Shown here piece by piece: positions 9,741 through 19,844 of a DNA stretch of 64,000 nucleotides. The DNA lies in assembly GCF_001999985.1 (NCBI RefSeq), contig NZ_CP019645.1, positions 2,232,001-2,296,000 on the forward strand, read 5' to 3'. The notes beneath the pieces are model-generated. The model searched no databases. It was not told the origin of the DNA and worked only from the letters and a program-made list of their open reading frames with translations. The position numbers and the translations under genes are program-made. The stretch is from Helicobacter bilis. GTDB taxonomy: Bacteria; Campylobacterota; Campylobacteria; Campylobacterales; Helicobacteraceae. How positions within the stretch are numbered: the stretch's first letter is position 1; each line of letters begins with the position of its first letter.

Positions 9741-10844
9741 ATGGAGTTTTCTACGCTTTTATATTTTGCAAATCTTGGGATATTTTGCGGTTGTATCACT
9801 ATGGGTATTTCATACATTCTCGCACAAACCATGAATGTTATGCAGGATAAACCCGATATAAAAAGCTTTAAACTTCACGCAAAAACTACGCCGCTTTGTG
9901 GTGGCATTAGCATTTTTGTTGCTTATGTAGTTGTAGTTTTGGGTGGGATTGAAATACCTTTTAATTCTCATGGCAATCATATATCAAGCACAAATGTTGG
10001 CGATTTTTACGAATATGCTGGACTTCATTTTTATATTGCATGTTCTATTGTGCTTTGCAGTGGCATTATAAAAGACATTTATGGCAAAATGATTCTATGG
10101 CTCGTGTTTTGCATACAAATATGTGGATTCTGTGTGCTTCATTTACTCTTTTATTCACTAGATATGAATCACGATTATAGTTTAATTTTTCTATTGCTGC
10201 CATGTTATATAGCACTTTTTTTGACTACAAATGGCATGAATACAATAGATGGCATACATGGCAATGCGGCATTATATAGCATGATTGTATTGTGTGCTTT
10301 ATGTTATATTGCGTATCAAACACAGAGTAATTTTATTGGTTTTGCTGCGAGCGTATTGCTTGGAATCTTATTTGTTTTTTTGCTTTTTAACTATCCATTT
10401 GGCAAGATGTTTTTAGGTGATAGTGGAGCATTTTTGCTTGGATTTTGCATTGGGGCATTACTGCTTTTATGTGTGCTATATTATGGAATCAATATGTGGT
10501 ACTGCATGGCTTTAATGCTTTATCCTATATGCTCTATACTATCAAGTGTATTTGCAAGTCTCATTATGCAGTTGTGTTCTACTAGAAAACAAAATATAGC
10601 TATATTAGTTGATATCGTGTGGCAACGACATGATTTACATTTACACCATATATTACAAAGATATGTTGGAAACGCAGCGGCACTTATCATTAACACTTTT
10701 TTTGCATGTTTTGTTATTGTTGTAACATATTATTATACGGATACTCTTATGATTTTACTTGCTAGTGCTTGTTTTTGCCTATTTTATGTGCTTTGCTTTG
10801 CTATTTTATGGAGAAAGAGTGCTAATTTATACAATAAAGCTTAA
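9741..10844 (+). CDS. WecA/MraY-type undecaprenyl-phosphate glycosyl-1-phosphate transferase
   Basis: A 367-aa polytopic membrane protein with about ten hydrophobic segments. Family motifs appear in the right order: an early H-x5-P-x-x-GG element (HAKTTPLCGG), NGMNTIDGIHGNAA (the MNxxDGxxG motif that binds metal and the prenyl phosphate), FLGDSGAFLLG (catalytic Asp) and a late loop with HLHH. Such enzymes move a sugar-1-phosphate from a UDP-sugar to undecaprenyl phosphate at the inner membrane, the first step of O-antigen or other glycan assembly. WecA is the best match; the late HLHH loop and the lack of MraY-specific neighbours argue against MraY. It starts at ATG 9741 with a GGAG element 10 nt upstream and stands alone. 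Confidence 0.85.
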   Translation: MEFSTLLYFANLGIFCGCITMGISYILAQTMNVMQDKPDIKSFKLHAKTTPLCGGISIFVAYVVVVLGGIEIPFNSHGNHISSTNVGDFYEYAGLHFYIACSIVLCSGIIKDIYGKMILWLVFCIQICGFCVLHLLFYSLDMNHDYSLIFLLLPCYIALFLTTNGMNTIDGIHGNAALYSMIVLCALCYIAYQTQSNFIGFAASVLLGILFVFLLFNYPFGKMFLGDSGAFLLGFCIGALLLLCVLYYGINMWYCMALMLYPICSILSSVFASLIMQLCSTRKQNIAILVDIVWQRHDLHLHHILQRYVGNAAALIINTFFACFVIVVTYYYTDTLMILLASACFCLFYVLCFAILWRKSANLYNKA

Positions 10845-10895
10845 TAATATTTAGTATAATACACTAAATATTATTTAATATATCACTATAAAATC

Positions 10896-10925
10896 TTGAC
10901 TTATTAACCAAAAAATGAGTATGAT
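10896..10925 (+). promoter_or_regulatory. vegetative promoter of groES-groEL
   Basis: TTGACT (10896-10901) and TATGAT (10920-10925) are separated by 18 nt, a near-consensus housekeeping promoter. The predicted start of transcription, about 10932, lies inside the CIRCE operator that follows. Confidence 0.75.
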
Positions 10926-10926
10926 T

Positions 10927-10953
10927 CTATCACTTAAAATTTTTAAGTGCTAA
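10927..10953 (+). promoter_or_regulatory. CIRCE-type operator (HrcA binding site)
   Basis: CTATCACTT, 9 nt, AAGTGCTAA. Compared with the CIRCE consensus TTAGCACTC-N9-GAGTGCTAA, the right half matches at 8 of 9 positions and the left half at 6 of 9, with the exact 9-nt spacing. An inner perfect inverted repeat CACTTAAAA-T-TTTTAAGTG overlaps it. HrcA repressing groESL is established in H. pylori; its action here is inferred from this site. Confidence 0.8.
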
Positions 10954-10983
10954 TTATGAACTTTTTGTATAAGGAGAATGACA

Positions 10984-11253
10984 ATGGCTTTTAAACCACT
11001 AGGAAAAAGAGTATTGGTTGAAAGAATTGAAGAGGAAAAAAAGACAGCTTCTGGACTTATAATTCCTGATAATGCGACTGAAAAACCAAGTATTGGTGTT
11101 ATCAAAGAAGTAAGCAAAGAAGTTGAGAAAGATGGTGAAGTCAAAAAGGGCGATAAAGTCCTATTTGGCAAATATAAGGGCAATGAGGTTAAAATCGATA
11201 ATAAAGATTTTATCGTATTAGAATCTGAAGACATTCTTGGCGTTTTAAAATAA
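10984..11253 (+). CDS. groES: co-chaperonin GroES
   Basis: An 89-aa Gro[12 protein letters not shown] at the start, the mobile-loop segment [19 protein letters not shown] that contacts GroEL, and [10 protein letters not shown] at the end. It caps the GroEL barrel in the cytoplasm. An ATG also exists at 10978, but AAGGAG (10971-10976) would be only 1 nt away; ATG 10984 gives 7 nt spacing and the usual MAFKPL start. H. pylori GroES carries an extra His/Cys-rich C-terminal nickel-binding tail of about 27 residues; this one stops at the canonical end and lacks it. Confidence 0.97.
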   Translation: MAFKPLGKRVLVERIEEEKKTASGLIIPDNATEKPSIGVIKEVSKEVEKDGEVKKGDKVLFGKYKGNEVKIDNKDFIVLESEDILGVLK

Positions 11254-11271
11254 TAGAAATAAGGAGCAACT

Positions 11272-12915
11272 ATGGCAAAAGATATTAAATTTAGCGATGA
11301 AGCAAGAAATAAAATCTATGAAGGTGTAAGTGCATTAAGCAACGCAGTAAAAGTTACAATGGGTCCAAAAGGGCGCAATGTTCTGATTCAAAAAAGCTAT
11401 GGTGCGCCTACAATCACAAAAGATGGTGTAAGTGTGGCAAAAGAAATTGAGCTTAAAGACACACTTGCAAATATGGGAGCACAGCTTGTAAAAGAAGTGG
11501 CAAGTAAAACTGCTGATGCAGCAGGTGATGGCACTACAACAGCGACCGTTTTAGCACATAGCATTTTTAAAGAAGGTTTAAGAAATATTACAGCTGGGGC
11601 TAATCCTGTTGAAGTAAAAAGAGGTATGGATAAAGCTAGTGAAGCAATCATTCATGAGCTTAAAAAAATTAGCAAAAAAGTTGGCGGCAAACAGGAAATT
11701 ACGCAAGTAGCAACAATCTCTGCAAACTCTGATGAAAACATAGGTAAGCTTATCGCCGATGCTATGGAGAAAGTCGGCAAAGATGGCGTTATAACCGTTG
11801 AAGAAGCAAAAGGTATTAATGATGAATTAAGCGTAGTTGAAGGTATGCAGTTTGATAGAGGATATCTAAGCCCTTATTTTGTTACAAATGCGGATAAAAT
11901 GAGTGCAGAACTTGAGAATCCATATATCCTAATCACTGATAAAAAAATCACTTCAATGAAAGATATTCTGCCTATCTTAGAAGCTACAATGAAAAGTGGT
12001 CGCCCTTTACTCATTATCGCAGAGGATTTAGAGGGTGAAGCCCTAACTACGCTTGTAGTCAATAAACTTCGCGGTGTGTTAAATGTAGCCGCTGTAAAGG
12101 CCCCGGGCTTTGGTGATAGAAGAAAAGAAATGCTAAGAGATATTGCTATCCTTACAGGTGGCGATGTGATTAGCGAGGAAGTAGGACTTATGCTTGAAAG
12201 CATTGACATGAGTCATTTAGGACAAGCAGCAAGAATCGTGCTTGATAAAGACAATACAACAATCGTTGATGGCAAAGGCAAGAAAAAAGCAGTAGAAGAA
12301 AGAGTAGCACAAATCCGCACTCAAATAGAATCTACAACAAGCGATTATGACAAAGAGAAATTGCAAGAAAGACTTGCAAAACTCTCTGGCGGTGTAGCAG
12401 TTATCAAAGTTGGTGCGCCAAGCGAAGTAGAGATGAAAGAGAAAAAAGATAGAGTGGATGACGCACTATCTGCAACAAAAGCTGCGGTTGAAGAAGGCAT
12501 TGTTGCTGGTGGTGGTGTAGCTCTTATTCATGCGGCTAAGAAAGTGAATTTAAAACTTAGCGGTGATGAAGCTATTGGCTATGATATTATCAAACGCGCT
12601 ATTAAAGCACCTCTAGCACAAATTGCTACAAATGCAGGTTTTGATGCTGGCGTAATAGTCAATAAAGTGCAGGAAGTAGAGGGTAGTGGCGGTATCTATG
12701 GCTTTGATGCAAGCAAAGGCGTATATGTAGATAGCATGTTTAAAGAAGGTATTATCGACCCATTGAAAGTTACTCGTGTAGCGCTTCAAAATGCGGTTTC
12801 TATCTCTAGCCTACTTTTAACAACAGAAGCAGCTATCACTGATATTAAAGAAGACAAACCAGCCCCAGCTATGCCTGATATGGGCGGAATGGGTGGTATG
12901 GGCGGCATGATGTAA
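11272..12915 (+). CDS. groEL: chaperonin GroEL
   Basis: A 547-aa protein of standard length. It shows the ATP-binding signature [11 protein letters not shown] at about residue 86, [14 protein letters not shown] near residue 275, and the flexible C-terminal Gly-Met tail ([10 protein letters not shown]). It forms the double-ring folding chamber with GroES. AAGGAGC is 6 nt before ATG 11272, and the gene follows groES by 18 nt in one operon under the CIRCE-controlled promoter. Confidence 0.98.
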   Translation: MAKDIKFSDEARNKIYEGVSALSNAVKVTMGPKGRNVLIQKSYGAPTITKDGVSVAKEIELKDTLANMGAQLVKEVASKTADAAGDGTTTATVLAHSIFKEGLRNITAGANPVEVKRGMDKASEAIIHELKKISKKVGGKQEITQVATISANSDENIGKLIADAMEKVGKDGVITVEEAKGINDELSVVEGMQFDRGYLSPYFVTNADKMSAELENPYILITDKKITSMKDILPILEATMKSGRPLLIIAEDLEGEALTTLVVNKLRGVLNVAAVKAPGFGDRRKEMLRDIAILTGGDVISEEVGLMLESIDMSHLGQAARIVLDKDNTTIVDGKGKKKAVEERVAQIRTQIESTTSDYDKEKLQERLAKLSGGVAVIKVGAPSEVEMKEKKDRVDDALSATKAAVEEGIVAGGGVALIHAAKKVNLKLSGDEAIGYDIIKRAIKAPLAQIATNAGFDAGVIVNKVQEVEGSGGIYGFDASKGVYVDSMFKEGIIDPLKVTRVALQNAVSISSLLLTTEAAITDIKEDKPAPAMPDMGGMGGMGGMM

Positions 12916-12951
12916 TAAAGCCCTTTATTTACTCAAATACTCTTTATTTAA

Positions 12952-12979
12952 AGGCTATATAGAACAAACTATATAGCTT
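12952..12979 (+). terminator. stem-loop downstream of groEL
   Basis: GCTATATAG and CTATATAGC pair around a 6-nt AACAAA loop, extended by a G-U and an A-T pair. No U-run follows, so it may be a 3' stabilising or weak termination structure and not a classic intrinsic terminator. Confidence 0.4.
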
Positions 12980-13400
12980 GAATAAGAGTTTAAACAACAA
13001 GCTACAAATAAATTTTGTTTAAACAATTAAATACACTTGCAAACGATTAACACGCACCCTCATAAATCATGCAAACAAAACTTTAGAATCTATATTTTTT
13101 ATAACTGCGGTATTGAAGCAAATATGCCTTTTAATATGATTGATTTCTATTTTTATGAAATATAAACTTGCAGAATAACAACATCATTATAAAACCCTTT
13201 ATAGCTGAAATCTTATGTTAAAATGCCGTTGTTTTAGAATCCTAATATAGTAATTATCATAACTAAGCCTTTAGGCGAGTATCTAAAAATTTAGAATCCA
13301 AAAAAGATTTTTCGCTTGAATTTCAAAATGACAAGAATCTTAATATAATAAACTTTGCTTACGAACACCTTGTAAGCAAATCGTTTTTAAGGGGTAAAAA
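12980..13400. other. gene-free stretch upstream of the outer-membrane protein
   Basis: About 420 bases. It holds a worn copy of the TGTCAT-type repeat (13306-13333, read TGTCATTTTGAAATTCAAGC on the minus strand) and a TATAAT box at 13344-13349 that probably serves the gene at 13401. No RNA gene recognised. Confidence 0.5.
13344..13349 (+). promoter_or_regulatory. putative -10 box for outer-membrane protein gene
   Basis: TATAAT lies 52 nt upstream of the start codon at 13401, followed by a short leader with an AAGGGG ribosome binding site. Confidence 0.5.
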
Positions 13401-14000
13401 ATGAGACTATTAAGAATCTTTATATTTAGCATTATGATATGTGGGAGCTTAAAGGCTGGAGTTGGCTGTATGATAGGAGATTTTAGATGTTTAATAGGAA
13501 ATATGTTGCAAATAGCTTCATTTCATTATGGCTTTAGCACAGATTTAAACAAGATAGATTCAAATAAAGTAGCAAAAGATAGATTTGGTGGAATCATTGG
13601 TGCAAGTGTAGGGTGGAATTTCTTTGTAAATGATGAATTTGGTTTAAAGCCTTCTGTATCCATTCCTTTTACTGATTATGAAATAGGATTTGGTGTAAGG
13701 CTTAAATATCTTTATATGGACACTTATGCTCCCACTCACTCTGTGGGCGGAGTGCTATATATCCACCCAGAAGGGCTTACAGGCATAGGCTCAATTATAA
13801 TTGGTGCTGGAGCAAATTTTAGCCAGACGCATAATCTCAAAGCAAATGGAGCATATATTGAAGTAGGCTTAGGCTTATTAAAAATAAGTCCACTTTTAGT
13901 CAATACCGATATTACCTATCGTGCAAATATCTATGGCAAGTCTAATGATTTAGTTTTAGGGACAATCCATAGCTTAAACTTTGTTTGGACTTTTCTCTAA
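13401..14000 (+). CDS. small outer-membrane beta-barrel protein
   Basis: A 199-aa exported protein. The N-terminus MRLLRIFIFSIMICGSLKA is a signal peptide. The mature part alternates aromatic/hydrophobic and polar residues, with many Gly and Tyr, as in 8-stranded barrels, although it ends in WTFL and not in the most common terminal Phe. Cysteines follow the signal (GVGCMIGDFRC). An AAGGGG site precedes ATG 13401. It has its own promoter and strong terminator and so is a single-gene unit. The function is unknown; outer-membrane location is inferred from pattern. Confidence 0.65.
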   Translation: MRLLRIFIFSIMICGSLKAGVGCMIGDFRCLIGNMLQIASFHYGFSTDLNKIDSNKVAKDRFGGIIGASVGWNFFVNDEFGLKPSVSIPFTDYEIGFGVRLKYLYMDTYAPTHSVGGVLYIHPEGLTGIGSIIIGAGANFSQTHNLKANGAYIEVGLGLLKISPLLVNTDITYRANIYGKSNDLVLGTIHSLNFVWTFL

Positions 14001-14069
14001 GGTTTATTGGCTATGAAGTCTTAACATTTTCGCATTATAGAATCTTGCATTTTTTATGTTTAGCATAGC

Positions 14070-14106
14070 AAAATATTTTAGCTTCGGACTCTAAAATATT
14101 TTTTTT
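14070..14106 (+). terminator. rho-independent terminator
   Basis: AAAATATTTTAG and CTAAAATATTTT form a perfect 12-bp stem around a 9-nt loop (CTTCGGACT), with a run of T continuing to 14106. It lies 70 nt after the outer-membrane protein gene. Confidence 0.8.
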
Positions 14107-14290
14107 GCCCAATGCTTACATGAGTAAATCTAGGCTCTGCACTTGCAATAATAAATAGAAATTATCTAACCTATATCATTTTTTAAGTGAAAACGAAAGA
14201 ATCACAAGCATACTGCAATAATACCATTGCTTAATGATACCAAATCTTTCATATAGTTTTCCTGCAAAAGATCACACACAACAAAACATT

Positions 14291-16263
14291 TTAAAAACTC
14301 TTTTTATTCACATCTTCTAGAATCTCTGTTGCAAGATTTGCGACATTATGGCTAATCTCTTGTGCTTCGTTGCTGACTTGAAGATTATCTTTTGTGAGAA
14401 TCTCAAGCTGTGAAACTTGTTCGTTAATCTGATTCATACCGCAAGATTGCTCTTCAATAGAGTTTGTCATATCGTGTATTGATTGTGTGAGAACATTGGC
14501 ATTAGATTCTATCTCACTAAGTGATTTTTGCGTTCTCTCTGCTAACTTTCTCACCTCATCGGCTACGACTGCAAAGCCTCTGCCATGCTCTCCAGCCCTT
14601 GCTGCTTCAATCGCTGCGTTTAATGCAAGTAAGTTTGTTTGCTCAGCAATTTCTTTAATCACAACAACGATATTTTTAATATCTTCACTTTGACTTATCA
14701 CTTCATCACTACGCGCACTAACACTTGCCATAGAGCTTGTAATCTCTTCAATAGCACTTGCAGTTTGATGCAATGCACTTGCTTGATTCTGTGTGCTTTC
14801 TTGCAATCGTATCACTGAAGTATTCAATAAATCGCTTTGCGTATTTAGCGTATTTGCTAATTTTTGAGAAGTTTGTAACATTTTTGAGATATTTAGAATA
14901 AGCATATTGACACTAACTTCCATGCCGATAGGATCTATGATTTGATTTTTGAAATTACCCTCATTTGCTTCCTTAAATACACTGAGAATGCGTGATAAAT
15001 CCATAGTGATCGTCTCGCATAACGCCGCACTCATTTCATTTATAGAATTACGCAAGGAAATCATATTAGGATTTTTAGAATCTATTATAAGCTGTTTGCC
15101 AAACTTACCTTCTTTAACCTCCTGTATTACTTCATGAAAACCATCTTGCAATAATTTCTCTTGCTTATGTAATTTTGTAATAAATTCCACATTTTCATTT
15201 ATTTCGCTTGACATTTGACCAAACTCATCATTACTTTTTATATGTGTCGGCGTGTAGGTTTGAATCTTATATTGCAGATACTCAAAAAACTGCCTTAAAT
15301 TCTTCCTTATAATATCCAAAGGACTTAATATATAACGGATAATAAAAGTCATAATAGCTAATGCGATTATGATAAAGCCTAGCGACCACAATAATGTATC
15401 AATAGCTATGTTTTTCAGTGCTTCATCATAGTCTTTTGTCGAGTTGGTGATACAAGTATTCCAGCCTATTTGAGTTTTACCACATGCTGCTAATCTTTCT
15501 TCATTGTCTAAAAGAGAGATGTAGCGAAATGGGCTTATCCCATGCTTTGCAATCCCTTCTTTCAATGTCGCAACAAAAGGTTTCCCAGAATCATCCATAA
15601 TATATTTTCCGGGTGTAACATAAAATAGATCTTCAAATATTAATGTGCGTCCTGTCGGCGATGTCTTAAGAGACTGCACATCTTTAGAAAATTGGGATAG
15701 ATATAAATCCCCTACAATCTCTGCTACAATCTTACCATTTACTCGTATAGGTGCAAAAAATGTAATAGCCAATTCCCCTGTTACAAAATCCACATACGGC
15801 GTAGAAACTCCAGCTTTTCCTAGAGATAGCGCATTTTTAAACCAATCTCTAGTATTTGCATCATATTTGCCACCATCACTCCCCATGAGAATCTTAGGAA
15901 AGCTATATTGCTCATCTTTTCTACTCATAATCGCTTCACCATCACTCACATAAGCGATATAAAATGCATCAAAGCTAGACATTCTCGCGGTTTTATTTAA
16001 AAAATCATAGATTTCATCGCGATTTAAAAACTTTGGATTCTGCTCTAGCGTTGTGGCAACACTCGCTAATTTATCGCTTTTTTCTTGTATATAGTCATCT
16101 ATGTAGAGTAAAACTGCTTTTAATAGAATTTCTTTTTGCGTATTGGAGGTTTCATAAAATTTGCTTTTGAATCAAGCCATTTATACACCCCAAATATACC
16201 AAGTATAGCAATAAGCATAGCTATTGTTGATAATTGCAATTTTTGTGTAACGCTTAACTTCAT
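14291..16263 (-). pseudogene. methyl-accepting chemotaxis protein with dCache domain, split by a 1-nt frameshift near the N-terminus
   Basis: From ATG 16263 (AGAAGG upstream) the first frame encodes a TM1 (TIAMLIAILGIFGVYKWL) and then stops after IRKKKFY. The rest of the receptor is open in the next frame: [18 protein letters not shown]..., dCache sensor (Y-x4-R-x-W-F at YDANTRDWF), TM2 ([17 protein letters not shown]), HAMP, and signalling hairpin with [15 protein letters not shown], ending [10 protein letters not shown]. One extra base in the A/T-rich segment 16150-16171 restores a single 657-aa protein. As read, the longest intact piece starts at ATG 15982 (563 aa) and lacks TM1. Sequencing error, true pseudogene or switchable gene cannot be told apart here. 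Closest relative in the window is the receptor at 7234-9159. Confidence 0.8.
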
Positions 16264-16790
16264 ATATAATCCTTCTATGGTTTGTAATTATGAAAACATT
16301 GTAACAAAAAAATCAAAAACAAAGCAATATAAAATTAAATATAAATGTTGGCTTAAATCAATAAAAAGCAACCAAGTAGCTATCAAACAATATATTCTAT
16401 TGTATTGGAATTATGGTATGTAGCAGAGAATAATGTTAATCCCAATGTAATGTTGCGGTAATTTTAAAAATTAATACGGCGGTGTATTTTATGCATTAAG
16501 ATTCCCAACAGATATTTGAAAACATGCCTTAAGGATCAGCTCTAGCACCGAAGATTCTAGAGATGTGCAGTTTAGATTCTAAACATTATACCCCCCCCCC
16601 CCCTACAACCATATAGCCCATCTATTTGACTTATAAACTAATTTCTATGCAAACCATTGCATTAAAACTCAATCTCATAAGATTTTAGATAATACAGCAT
16701 TTAATATTCTAGGGTGTTTTTTTAGTAAAGCAACTCTTTAGAATCTATGCTACTATTATAAAAGTTTTTTATATAATTTAAAGAGGCTAA
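16264..16790. other. gene-free stretch with a C13 tract
   Basis: About 527 bases between divergent genes. It contains C13 (16591-16603), two AGATTCT words (about 16553 and 16574) and no gene I can support. A TATAAT at 16772-16777 is very close to the next start codon. Confidence 0.5.
16591..16603. repeat. poly-C/G tract of 13 nt, possible phase-variable promoter element
   Basis: Thirteen C on the plus strand. On the minus strand the G13 run is directly followed by TATAAT (16585-16590), so the run would sit in the spacer of a minus-strand promoter pointing to the chemoreceptor at 16263. Tract length changes by slipped-strand mispairing are well known in Helicobacter. Confidence 0.7.
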
Positions 16791-16791
16791 T

Positions 16792-18057
16792 ATGCAAAAG
16801 ATTATAGTTTTTCTATGTTTGTTAAGTGCGTTTTTATTTGCAAAGGAGCTTGATGTAAATCGCATAAAGCAAGGGGATTTTACAGAGCTAAAAGCCTATC
16901 TCACACAGCTAAAATCCATATCTAAGCAAAGGGATTTAAACTTTAATGAGTATAGAACACTCACTAGATTTGCCCTTGTAGATGGGATAGATGGCGTGTA
17001 TAATGGCGGGAGTAATAGGGAGTTTGAGAGTGTTTATTTCTCTAAACTTTCCCCATTTCTTGCTAAAGAATTTGGGGATTTGTTTGCAGAATACGGCATT
17101 CCTTTAGGCAATGACATTGAGGAGATGAAGCCTGAATATTACTTGTATAATGAGTTAGCATTCTGGTTTAATGATTCTAAGCAGATTTTTACCAAAAAGG
17201 CTTATGAATCTTTTCTCTTTTTTAAGCATAATGCCGCATTTGCCACAAAAATAGACGAAGAAGGGCAAGAGATAAGAAATTGTGCCTATGGTGATGCAGG
17301 TGGTGGTGAGTGTGCTTTTACTTTCAAAAAGCCTATAAAGGCAAAAGGCACACTCACTCTTAATGCTGACTTTTCTTTGCCATCTAATGAAGTGAGTGCG
17401 TGTGATAATCCCGCATATTTTAGCACTTTTAAGACGCAAGATTCTAGGCTAGAGTTTATCAATGGTGGGCATATTGTTTTAGATGAGCGCAAATATTATG
17501 ACAAGTTTGCCCCGCTTGTTCCAAAGTGGTATAGAGATGGGCTTGGTGGGAGTGTGAGCTATGAAGTGGAAGTAGAGATTGCAGGTGTTATGCCTTGGGT
17601 TTTTTCAGCGTGTGCGGCTGGGAAAGATATAACCATCACAAATATCAAAGTGGGAAAAAAGCTACAAGATAACCCAAATGATAGAAAAACCTATGCTAAA
17701 AAAATAGATAAAGAATTTAATATGTATAGGCTTACTATTAATAGCACAGATAAGTATGTGAATCTGCGTGAAAAGCCAAATGGTAAGATTCTAGAGCAAA
17801 TCCCTACCGCTAAAAGTGATGCAATTTTACTGCTTAATCTCAATATGTCGCTATGGGAAATTAAAGGCGTGAGTGAGTGGCAAAGGCAGCTTGGCTTTGA
17901 AAGGGCTGAATTTAGTGGTTATAAAGAAGTTATGGGACAAGAATGGATAAAGGTGCTTTACTTCCCACCAAGCCTTTCGCCAAAGACACAAACAATCACG
18001 GAAGCAAAGATAGGCTATATCCATAAATCACAGCTTATTGTGAGTGATTTGCCTTGA
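16792..18057 (+). CDS. secreted protein with C-terminal SH3-like domain, unknown function
   Basis: A 421-aa protein with signal peptide MQKIIVFLCLLSAFLFA. The middle (about 40-310) is a unique domain with two or three Cys pairs (NCAYGDAGGGEC, SACDNP, SACAAG). The C-terminal part contains YVNLREKPNGKILEQIP at about residue 320, a bacterial SH3 pattern that often binds peptidoglycan or peptides, and a second half with GQEWIKVLYF and IGYIHKSQL, which completes such a fold. A periplasmic place is inferred. AAAGAGG is 6 nt before ATG 16792. I do not recognise the N-terminal domain and assign no reaction. Confidence 0.7.
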   Translation: MQKIIVFLCLLSAFLFAKELDVNRIKQGDFTELKAYLTQLKSISKQRDLNFNEYRTLTRFALVDGIDGVYNGGSNREFESVYFSKLSPFLAKEFGDLFAEYGIPLGNDIEEMKPEYYLYNELAFWFNDSKQIFTKKAYESFLFFKHNAAFATKIDEEGQEIRNCAYGDAGGGECAFTFKKPIKAKGTLTLNADFSLPSNEVSACDNPAYFSTFKTQDSRLEFINGGHIVLDERKYYDKFAPLVPKWYRDGLGGSVSYEVEVEIAGVMPWVFSACAAGKDITITNIKVGKKLQDNPNDRKTYAKKIDKEFNMYRLTINSTDKYVNLREKPNGKILEQIPTAKSDAILLLNLNMSLWEIKGVSEWQRQLGFERAEFSGYKEVMGQEWIKVLYFPPSLSPKTQTITEAKIGYIHKSQLIVSDLP

Positions 18058-18324
18058 TTAAAGAAGTTTTGCAATGTATGCTTAAACCTTACTATTATTA
18101 AGAAACTACATAAAAAAGATTCTAACAGCATGGATTAACATGCAATAGATCTCGGAAACTTGTAGCAAAATAAGGTATTGGTAGCTAATGCTTGTAACAT
18201 AGAGATTAGTATGCATTTTACGAACCTACTTTTCTTATCACATGCACTAAAAAATAGTAGATATCTACACAAAAATGCGAAATATGCTTATACATCACAA
18301 CTAGTTTTTATAAAACTACCACAC

Positions 18325-19743
18325 CTAGCAGTCATCCCTTGCATAATCATCACTAAGTCTTACAATATCATCTTCGCCTAAATATTCTCCCACTTGCACT
18401 TCTATCATAACAAGATCAATTGTCCCCGGGTTTGTTAGCCTGTGTGCGTGTCCCATAGGGATATATGTGGATTGATTTGGTGATAGAAAGATTTCTTTAT
18501 CTTCAATTTGGACTAATGCACTCCCACTTACAACAATCCAGTGTTCATTCCTGTGATAGTGCTTTTGCAAACTTAGTCTATGCTTTGGTTTTACCACAAT
18601 GCTTTTTAACTTGTATGTAGGACTTTCTTGAAGCACAGTGTAACTACCCCATGGTCTAAAAGCTTTATTGTGTATCTCAACTAATGGACTTTTTATAGAA
18701 TCTAGCTTAGCTACAATCTTTTTTACATCTTGCGTATAGCCTTTTTTCGCTACTAAAAGCGCATCTTGCGTATCGATGATAACGCAATCATCTATCCCCA
18801 ATGTTGCTACCATTTTATTAGATATAATGAGATTATTGCAAGAATGAAGGGCAATGCTTTGCTCATTCATCGCATTATTATTAGAATCTTTTGGTAACTC
18901 TTCACATAAAGACTCAAAACTTCCAACATCATTCCATGTAAAACGACTTGGAATCATATAAAGTTTATCAGTCTTTTCCATCAAAGCATAATCAATGCTT
19001 TCATCGAGTAAATCCTCACTTAGTTTCCTATCAAGCCGCACAAATTCGCCCTTTTTATCGCGTAAAGAAGATTCTAATAAAATACTACAACATTCATAAA
19101 TCTCTTTTGCATGACCCTTCATCTCATCTAAAAGTGTTTTTGCTTGATAGCAAAACATGCCACTATTCCAGTAATACCCACCTTTTTCTAGGTAGATTTT
19201 TGCTTGTTTTTCATCTGGTTTTTCATGAAATGCTATAACTTTATAAGCCTCTTTTGTCTCGTCATTTTCAACTTGAATGTAGCCATATCCTGTGTGTGGT
19301 CTATCTGGGGTAATGCCAAATGTTACAATATTACCCTTTTCTGCAAACTGACATGCCATATCTACACAAGCCTTATACGCATTATCATCATGGATAATAT
19401 GATCACTTGGAAGTGTTAGGATAATCTCATTTGGATTTTGTTTTGCCACAAGCATTGCCCCTAGTGTCAGGGCTGCTGCGGTATTTTTACTCAAGGTTTC
19501 TAGGATAAACATATCTATGTCTATATTGAGCGATTTTGCTATATCAAGGGCTAGAAAATAATGCTTATCATTTGTGATAACCTGCCAACTATCATTTACG
19601 CTTAAAAGCTTAGCATTTCTCTCTAGCGTCATCTTAAAAAGGGAATCTTCGCCAATTAGTTTTGCAAATTGCTTTGGCATAAGCTTCCTTGAAAGGGGCC
19701 AAAGACGCGTCCCACTACCACCACATAAGATTGAAATAACCAT
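18325..19743 (-). CDS. manC: mannose-1-phosphate guanylyltransferase / mannose-6-phosphate isomerase (bifunctional)
   Basis: A 472-aa type II PMI-GMP enzyme. The nucleotidyltransferase domain starts with CGGSGTRLWPLSR and MPKQF (residues 7-26) and has the FHEKPD and WNSGMF motifs. The C-terminal cupin isomerase domain (about 370-465) contains QKHYHRNEHWIVVSG with metal-binding His residues. It makes GDP-mannose from mannose-6-phosphate, the precursor of GDP-fucose and other LPS sugars. AAAGGAA lies 6 nt before ATG 19743. It lies 101 bp downstream of the acidic protein gene on the same strand, and may be co-transcribed with it. Confidence 0.95.
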   Translation of the reverse strand: MVISILCGGSGTRLWPLSRKLMPKQFAKLIGEDSLFKMTLERNAKLLSVNDSWQVITNDKHYFLALDIAKSLNIDIDMFILETLSKNTAAALTLGAMLVAKQNPNEIILTLPSDHIIHDDNAYKACVDMACQFAEKGNIVTFGITPDRPHTGYGYIQVENDETKEAYKVIAFHEKPDEKQAKIYLEKGGYYWNSGMFCYQAKTLLDEMKGHAKEIYECCSILLESSLRDKKGEFVRLDRKLSEDLLDESIDYALMEKTDKLYMIPSRFTWNDVGSFESLCEELPKDSNNNAMNEQSIALHSCNNLIISNKMVATLGIDDCVIIDTQDALLVAKKGYTQDVKKIVAKLDSIKSPLVEIHNKAFRPWGSYTVLQESPTYKLKSIVVKPKHRLSLQKHYHRNEHWIVVSGSALVQIEDKEIFLSPNQSTYIPMGHAHRLTNPGTIDLVMIEVQVGEYLGEDDIVRLSDDYARDDC

Positions 19744-19844
19744 ATTTTTCCTTTTTCTAGATTATCGCTTTATTATTCTAGAATCTAGCTTAGAGTGTTT
19801 AGCAAACACCAAGCAATATTACATATCTTATAGACTCACAACCT

